A stretch of 48,419 bases of DNA from assembly GCA_020073365.1 (NCBI GenBank), contig JAIQFL010000037.1, positions 1 to 48,419 on the forward strand, given 5' to 3'. Source of the DNA: Terriglobia bacterium. Lineage in GTDB: Bacteria > Acidobacteriota > Terriglobia > Bryobacterales > Bryobacteraceae. Every line of letters begins with the position of its first letter. Positions within the stretch are counted from its first letter, which is position 1. The translations under genes and the position numbers were made by a program. This document shows positions 42,981 through 48,419 of the stretch, one piece after another. The notes beneath the pieces were generated by a model. The model searched no databases. It was given only the letters and a program-made list of their open reading frames with translations, and was not told the DNA's origin.

Positions 42981-44326
42981 TGATCACCCGAAAAAGCATT
43001 CCCAGGCGGACGTTTTTGCGCGGCATGGGCGCGGCGGTGGGACTTCCGTTCCTCGACGCGATGGTGCCGGCGCTGGCATTCAGCCAGGCGCGGCCGGTGA
43101 AGCCGCCGGTCCGCATGGCGTTCGCGTATGTGCCGAACGGCATCATCATGAACGAGTGGAATCCGGAATACGAAGGGAAACTCGGCGAGTTCCCCCGGAT
43201 TCTGAAAGCCCTGGAGCCCTACAGAGACGACCTCCTCCTGCTGGGAAACCTCACGCACAATACCGGGCGCGCGCTGCTGGATGGCGCCGGCGATCACGGC
43301 CGCTGCTCGGGGTCATACCTGACCGGCATCCAGGTCAAGAAGACCACGGTGGATATCAAAGCCGGTGTGTCCTGCGACCAGATTGTGGCCCGGCACATTG
43401 GCGATAAGACGCGGTTCCCCTCGCTCGAAGTGGGCATGGAAGACGCGCGGCAGGCCGGCGACTGCGACTCCGGCTACTCGTGCGCCTACACCAACAACCT
43501 GGCGTGGAAGAGCGACACGCAGCCGCTGCCGCCCATCCTCGACCCGCGCGCTCTGTTCGAACGCCTGTTCGGCAACGGCCGGATTCTCAGCCCCGAGGCG
43601 CGAGTCCGCCAGTCGGACTACCGCCGCAGCATTCTCGATTTCGTCAACGAAGACACTCGCAAGCTCGAGGCCAACCTCGGTCCCACGGACAAGCGCAAGC
43701 TGGAAGAGTACCTCTCGTCGATCCGCGAGGTGGAGCGGCAGATCGACAAGGCCGAGAAGACCAACGCGCAGATCGATCCGCACATGGAGAAGCCTTACGG
43801 CATCCCGCCCGACTTCGCCGAGCACTTCAAGCTGATGACCGGCATGATCACGATCGCCTTCCAGGCCGATTTGACGCGTGTCGTTACCTTCATGATGACC
43901 CGGGAAGGCAGTTCGCGGCCCTATCGAGAGCTGGATATCGCGGACGGGCATCATCCCTGCACGCACCATCAGGGCAAGCCGGAGCTGATCGAGAAGGTGA
44001 CCCGCATCAATACCTATCACGTGCAGCAGATGGCCGGCTGGATCGAGAAGCTGAAGTCCATCAAAGAGGGCGACAGCACGCTGCTCGACAACTCGATGCT
44101 AGTCTATGGGGCGGGGCTCTCGGACGGAAACCGTCACCTGCACGAAGACCTGCCGACGTTGATCGCCGGGAGGGGCGGCAACACCATCAGGACCGGCCGC
44201 CGCGTGGTGTACCGCAAGGAGACGCCGATGTGCAACCTGCATCTGGCGATGATGGAGCGGATGGGGGTCCACATGGAGCATTTCGGGGACGCCACCGGGC
44301 AGGTCAATCTCGCGGACATCGGCTAG
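42977..44326 (+). CDS. DUF1552 family protein with Tat signal
   Basis: 449 residues. The N-terminus carries a twin-arginine signal (PRRTFLRGMGAAVGLPFLDA). The DUF1552 body has RMAFAYVPNGIIMNEWNPEY, DHGRCSGSYLTG, FPSLEVGMEDARQAGDCDSG and a C-terminal CTHHQGK...LVYGAGLSDGNRH region similar to sulfatase/alkaline-phosphatase folds. Tat export implies folding, perhaps with a metal, before transport. It is translationally coupled to the DUF1592 cytochrome and followed after 6 nt by a nucleoside-hydrolase-like gene. Confidence 0.93.
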   Translation: MMITRKSIPRRTFLRGMGAAVGLPFLDAMVPALAFSQARPVKPPVRMAFAYVPNGIIMNEWNPEYEGKLGEFPRILKALEPYRDDLLLLGNLTHNTGRALLDGAGDHGRCSGSYLTGIQVKKTTVDIKAGVSCDQIVARHIGDKTRFPSLEVGMEDARQAGDCDSGYSCAYTNNLAWKSDTQPLPPILDPRALFERLFGNGRILSPEARVRQSDYRRSILDFVNEDTRKLEANLGPTDKRKLEEYLSSIREVERQIDKAEKTNAQIDPHMEKPYGIPPDFAEHFKLMTGMITIAFQADLTRVVTFMMTREGSSRPYRELDIADGHHPCTHHQGKPELIEKVTRINTYHVQQMAGWIEKLKSIKEGDSTLLDNSMLVYGAGLSDGNRHLHEDLPTLIAGRGGNTIRTGRRVVYRKETPMCNLHLAMMERMGVHMEHFGDATGQVNLADIG

Positions 44327-44332
44327 CGGCCT

Positions 44333-45382
44333 ATGCAGTTTCAAGGACAGGGAAAGCCGCCCATCGGAATCGCCTTCGATTCCGATTTGGGCAACGGGAT
44401 CGAGGATGCCCTGGCGCTGGCGATGCTGTACGGCTTCGAGGGCAAAGGCGAAGCTCGATTGATCTCCACCAGCACCACCAAGTCGTGTCTGCGGGCGGCG
44501 GCCTTTTGTGAAGCGCTCGCGAAATTCTACACGCCGGCGCCCCCGGGCGGTGGGCCTTTCGCCAGTTTTCAGAGACCCGCGCCTCCCATCGGCATGGCGG
44601 ATAACGGCAAGATGGCCGAAGATACCGCCGTTGTGAAGGCGGTGTTGGAGAAAAAGACCCCCGATGGCAAGCCGGTCTATCCCTACACGATCCAGAAGAT
44701 GAATGACACCGCCGACCCGGTGGCGCTGATCCGCAACGCATTCACCGCGCAGAACGACGAGAATTGCGTGATGTTGCTGGCCGGGCCGGCCACCAGCCTG
44801 GTCAAGGTGCTGGACCTCCCCGGCGCGGTGGACCTGATCAAACGCAAGGTGAAGTTTCTGGCCGTGGCGGCCGGATCGTTTCCGGACGGCCGCGCGGATT
44901 TCAACGTCAAGACGGATATGGCGTCGGCGAAGCGACTGTTCGCCGAGTGGCCGACTCCCATAGTGGCGGCGGGCGCGGAGGTGGGCGCAGCTCTGCCGTT
45001 TCCCGGCTCCAGTATCGAGAAGGATTTTGCGTGGGCGCCCGACCATCCCATCGTGGATGCCTACCGCGCGTTCCACCGGATGCCCTACGATGCCCCGGCG
45101 CCATCCATGGCGGCGATGCTCTACGCGGTCCATCCGGATGGCTACTTCAAGTTGTCGGACCCGGGCACGATCGGCGTGCTGGAGGACGGGCGGACCAAGT
45201 TCACTCCCTCGCCCGAGGGCCGGCACCGGTATCTGATCGTCGACCCGGCGCAGAGGGAAAAGGTAATCCAGACCTACGTGGAAATGGCCAGCGCCAAGCC
45301 CACGGTGCGCGCACCGCGGTTCCGTGGGGGGAAGAAGAACGTGGATCCGCCGAAGGCAGCAGACCCGGTGAAGAAGCAGTAA
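44333..45382 (+). CDS. nucleoside-hydrolase-like protein
   Basis: 349 residues with an IUNRH-type fold: the metal-binding N-terminus IAFDSDLGNGIEDALALAML (modified from DTDxGxDDAxAL), VMLLAGPATSLVKVLDLPGA, KVKFLAVAAGSFPDGRADFN, and the C-terminal acidic segment WAPDHPIVDAYRAF. No signal peptide is seen at this start. It is the third gene of the DUF1592/DUF1552 operon. A role in releasing ribose or a related sugar is possible, but the altered metal site leaves the substrate open. Confidence 0.8.
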   Translation: MQFQGQGKPPIGIAFDSDLGNGIEDALALAMLYGFEGKGEARLISTSTTKSCLRAAAFCEALAKFYTPAPPGGGPFASFQRPAPPIGMADNGKMAEDTAVVKAVLEKKTPDGKPVYPYTIQKMNDTADPVALIRNAFTAQNDENCVMLLAGPATSLVKVLDLPGAVDLIKRKVKFLAVAAGSFPDGRADFNVKTDMASAKRLFAEWPTPIVAAGAEVGAALPFPGSSIEKDFAWAPDHPIVDAYRAFHRMPYDAPAPSMAAMLYAVHPDGYFKLSDPGTIGVLEDGRTKFTPSPEGRHRYLIVDPAQREKVIQTYVEMASAKPTVRAPRFRGGKKNVDPPKAADPVKKQ

Positions 45383-45510
45383 TTTTGTGGGGCGGCCCCC
45401 CTGGTCCAACGTATAGGCGTTTAAAATAACCCGCTATGCCAATCCCACTTTCTGGCGACGGAATCTGGTGAACCCCGGTGTCAAGGGGACATTTCCCAAA
45501 GTCGGACGAG

Positions 45511-47428
45511 TTAGATGAACATGTCGGCCGGAACCTTGATGGCCGCGAGAGTAATGGCGATACCGGCAAATAAGGTGAGAAGCCGTATCACAAAAAGTTG
45601 CGAGGCTGCCAGCGAGGCCATCTTCGCACGCATGGATTCGATTTCAGGCGGCGGGAGGTCCTTGTCCAGTTCCGCAATCTGCAGACGCAACCAGGGGATC
45701 AGGAGTCGCGGGTCCGCCGTGGAACGAATGGCCAGCGTTTGCGCGCTGCCGCCGCTGGCCGTTTGCGCCGCGGATTGGAAGATCTCCGCGCGAGGGTCGC
45801 TCGCCAAGCCGCCCTGTTTCACACCTCCGATGACGCCGACGATTTCCAGCCAATCGGTGACGCCTTTGATCCGGATGCGGGCACCGAGAGGCGACGCGTT
45901 GGGGAAAAAACGCCGCACTACCGCCTGGTTTACTATCGTCACGCCCGGCCGTCCGGCCCTGTCGCGGCTGTCGATCGCGCGGCCTTCCAGGATGGGAATC
46001 CCCATGGCTCTGAAGTAATCTCCTGCCATGTAATTGACGGCCACGCTGGCGGCGGCCGAGTCGCCGCCGGCGGCCGGCTGCGGAGCGGGTTGGCCTTCGA
46101 TTTCGAGCGTGCTGGTCAGCACAAAGCCTCCGTACGGCAGGCAGGCAACCGCGCTTGCCGCGTCCACCCCCGGCCCCGGCCTGACCTTTTCCAGCAGTAC
46201 ATCCAGGAAAGCCCGCTGGCGCTCAGCCGTTGGATATTTCCAATACGGCAGAGAGAGGCGCGCCGCGAGGACGTTGTCGGGATGGAAACCCGGGGAAATG
46301 GCGGTTAACCCGGCGAAAGTCCGCATCAACAACCCGGCCCCAGCGAGCAGAATCAGCGCGAACGCCGTCTCCGACACAATCAGCAGATTCTCCAGCCGGC
46401 GGTGTTTGCGGCTGCCCGTCGCGGTTCGGGCGGTCTGCTTCAGAGCGGCTTCGGGATCTATGCCCTCAAGTTCGCGCACGCGTAGGGAAGTTTGAAAACT
46501 TACCTGGAGGTTCAACAAAGTCTGATGCGGCGGGAAGGTGCGCGCATGGGAGCGAGTCCGAACAGAATGCCGCTCAATACCGCGATGGCAAGATTGAAAC
46601 CGAGGACCGCACCGCTGATGTGCGCGTCCTCGATGTGGGGCACGCCAGCCGGCGCGATGGCTCACAACAGCCTGACGCCTCCGAATGCCAGCGCCAGGCC
46701 CGCCGCCCCGCCCGCCGCCGCCAGTAGCATCCCTTCCGTCATCAATTGACGCAATACGCGACTGCGGCCAGCGCCCAGTGCAATCCGCACCGCGATCTCT
46801 TTCTGTCTCGCGATGGCCCGCGCCAGCAGCAGGTTGGAGATGTTCAGACACACGATCAACAGCACCAGCCCGACCGCTCCAGACAGCACCAGCAGCGCCG
46901 GCCGGACATTACCCACCAGCCGGTCATGAAGACCGATGACTCGCAATTGCGCGCCGGCTCTCGACCCGCCAAACTTCTTCGGGTAGGCGGACTCCAGGCG
47001 CTGGTTGATCAGGGCCAGATCGGCTTGCGCGCGGTCCGCCGTGACGCCCGGCTTCATCCGCGCAATGACGCTGTAGAAGTAGGTCGCACCGTTGGGTTGC
47101 GGCGAGCCGGGTTCACTCATGGCGACCAGAAGGCTGACGCGCTATTTTCGGGAAACTCGAAGTTCCGCGGCAGGACGCCCGCTATGGAGTAGTTCAACGC
47201 CCGCCAGCCGTAGCGCAAATCCTGCGATAACCTCTCCAGCCACGTGAATCCCCACGTCTCGCGGGTTGCCTCCCGGATGAGCGTGGTGTTGCCGAACGCA
47301 CGCTGTGCCGCGTAGCGGGCATCCTCCGGCATAAGGTGATTCTCCCGCTGCTCCTGTGCTTCGAGGTCCAGATGAGATCGCAGCTCGCGATCCAGATCTT
47401 CCTCCCGTTTCCTCCGCCCCCAACGCAT
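45511..47428 (-). pseudogene. multiply disrupted ADOP-type ABC permease
   Basis: Pieces of one permease lie in order on the minus strand. The start at 47428 (REEDLDRELRSHLDLEAQEQ) jumps at ...GWRALN to YSIAGVLPRNFEFPEN, skipping roughly 150-200 residues. A frameshift at about 47118 is followed by the MacB core and helices (YFYSVIARMKPGVT, LLARAIARQKEIAVRIALGA). An in-frame TGA near 46662 follows GVRLL, and a further shift near 46515 leads to the second permease half (RRLENLLIVSETAFALILLA). The C-terminus stops after LFAGIAITLAAI and is replaced by KVPADMFI. At least four lesions make it non-functional. Confidence 0.9.
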
Positions 47429-47526
47429 ATCACACCTCTCCGGCCGGCCAAATCACGCAATCGACGGCCCTGCCATGCGTCTCCTCTTCGGTTCCTCCGA
47501 ACCCAGGTCCCCTCGGCATTTAGCCT

Positions 47527-47574
47527 GGTAGAGATTCTACCTTGAAATGGGATCTACCGGGTAGACGAGCTACC
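47527..47574. promoter_or_regulatory. tandem GGTAG-N5-CTACC operators
   Basis: Two perfect inverted repeats, 47527-47541 and 47560-47574, with identical arms. A further CTACC (47554-47558) makes a third dyad CTACC-G-GGTAG. They lie about 100-145 bp upstream of the ADOP pseudogene start. ADOP genes are often next to PadR- or BlaI-like repressors; none is in this window. Confidence 0.6.
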
Positions 47575-47689
47575 CTTGATATGGCTAGGGCCGGGCCGCC
47601 CAAATCTTCGAGAGAGCCGTCCGGTCCGTTGGGTCCCCCTTGGGTCTGCTCCTGGCGTCGCACGCCGGATCCCCGCAATCAGCGGTGAG

Positions 47690-48070
47690 TCAACGTGATA
47701 ACAGAGCCATGTCGCCGTAGGCGGCTGCGACCTGATCAGTCGTCAAGAATTTCATGTGCGAGGCGCGGGCTTGGGCAATCAACATCCGGTCGAACGGATC
47801 GCGGTGGTGCCATGGCCAAAGGGCCACCTCGCGGGTATGAGCCGCCACCAACGGAAGACTCTCGAAAGACTCGCGCGCAAGCCTTTCCTCGAAATTCGAG
47901 GGTAGCCGCAACTTGCCGAGGCTGTGCTTCAGCCAGATCTCCCACAAACTAACTGCGTTCACGAAGATCGTATCTTCCGGATCGCCGATCAAGCCACGGG
48001 CCAGGGCTGTCAGAGACGGATCGTTTCCGACCCACCAGAGCAGGATGTGAGTGTCGAGGAGCAGTCTCAT
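47690..48070 (-). CDS. vapC: VapC-type PIN-domain toxin
   Basis: 126 residues, full length for the family. All elements of the acidic active site are visible: Asp in LLLDTHILLWW, Glu in SLWEIWLKHSLGKL, Asp in DPFDRMLIAQA and Asp in LTTDQVAAAYG. PIN toxins cut RNA. The start overlaps the end of the antitoxin-like frame by 4 nt, the normal operon layout. The frame is intact although the antitoxin gene seems damaged. Confidence 0.92.
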   Translation of the reverse strand: MRLLLDTHILLWWVGNDPSLTALARGLIGDPEDTIFVNAVSLWEIWLKHSLGKLRLPSNFEERLARESFESLPLVAAHTREVALWPWHHRDPFDRMLIAQARASHMKFLTTDQVAAAYGDMALLSR

Positions 48071-48276
48071 TCGTGCTGCGGCTTCTCTCCGAATGCAACG
48101 GCGATATCGTCAGGGAGTACATCGAAGTCCGGTGCAATCCAAATCTCTCCCGCCATTGAACCGGGCTCTCGCGGCCGATCGGGACCCTGGTAAGCCACTG
48201 AGCGAGCGACTGGCTTGCCAGCCTTCGAGAGAATGACTTCGTTACCTTTTATCACTGCTGTCCAAAACAGCCACAA
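48067..48276 (-). pseudogene. Phd/YefM-type antitoxin lacking its normal N-terminus
   Basis: The C-terminal part is normal for this family (VIKGNEVILSKAGKPVARSV, then PGSMAGEIWIAPDFDVLPDD). The frame opens only at a TTG (48276). The usual N-terminal strand-helix (HEAKTxFS) is found just upstream in another frame as REAKPPFS (around 48310). An indel between the two seems to have split the gene. The DNA-binding half would be missing, while the toxin-binding tail could still be made from a downstream start. Confidence 0.6.
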
Positions 48277-48419
48277 AAATAGCGGCCCGTGTTGAGAACG
48301 GGGGCTTTGCTTCGCGGGAAGGAGGATTTTGAGGTTGAGGTCTATCCCTGTATGTTAGCCGCCTCCTGTCCAAAAGCGTGACCGTTCGAGTAGGACGGGG
48401 TTGGTGCTGCAAACAGTGT

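Noticed and set aside
45383..45410. GGGGCGGCCCCC hairpin after the nucleoside-hydrolase-like gene
   Set aside because: Loop too small and no T-run; not convincing as a terminator.

Overview
The window reads as chromosomal DNA of an Acidobacteriota member, most likely from the Solibacter/Bryobacter group. This is inferred from gene families, not from a marker gene. The pointers are: remnants of the large acidobacterial orphan ABC permeases (ADOP), a DUF1592/DUF1552 pair, a PEP-CTERM protein, a reg_prop/Y_Y_Y sensor kinase, many exported proteins of unknown function, a TreS-maltokinase fusion, and high-GC DNA with many decayed toxin-antitoxin genes. No rRNA, tRNA, CRISPR array or intact insertion sequence was seen.

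Region 1 (0.1-8.4 kb) is a duplicated two-component locus. Two close NarL/FixJ-type response regulators (784-1440, 2363-3028) accompany one truncated (1525-2241) and one full-length (5449-8421) propeller-type histidine kinase. Between them lie an inverted pair of paralogous exported proteins (3142-3675 and 4803-5324), a PEP-CTERM protein (4105-4806) and a frameshifted remnant of a second PEP-CTERM gene (about 3710-3896). A palindrome, CGCAT-N4-ATGCG, occurs six times here, each time next to a plausible promoter. This looks like a compact self-regulated surface/export regulon and is the most interesting feature of the window.

Region 2 (8.4-20.5 kb) is mostly housekeeping and accessory genes: an exported DinB-like protein, an FAH-family hydrolase, a decayed PIN toxin pair, a leaderless membrane-protein/XRE/exported-DinB operon, a Fic/VbhA-like module, a 2OG-Fe(II) oxygenase plus AlkA-type glycosylase pair, hrpB, and treS-mak.

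Region 3 (20.5-28 kb) starts with a gene graveyard (two ADOP fragments, a VapBC remnant). It continues with a b561-like membrane protein plus YceI operon, a two-gene ABC transporter, and an ECF sigma/anti-sigma/exported protein operon.

Region 4 (28-39.1 kb) looks like a stress block: M48 protease, DUF2934, an eRF1-like (baeRF) protein, a small membrane protein, a receiver-like protein, two DUF302 proteins, a PGPGW membrane protein, a zinc-ribbon protein, a P-type cation ATPase, and an NtrC-type regulator with its kinase. Several upstream regions carry GG-N10-GC elements of sigma-54 type, which suggests that the NtrC protein controls the block.

Region 5 (39.3-48.4 kb) has an AMIN/cohesin-like exported protein, a DUF1592 c-type cytochrome / DUF1552 / nucleoside-hydrolase-like operon, a multiply broken ADOP permease behind a tandem GGTAG/CTACC operator array, and a VapC toxin with a decayed antitoxin gene at the right end.
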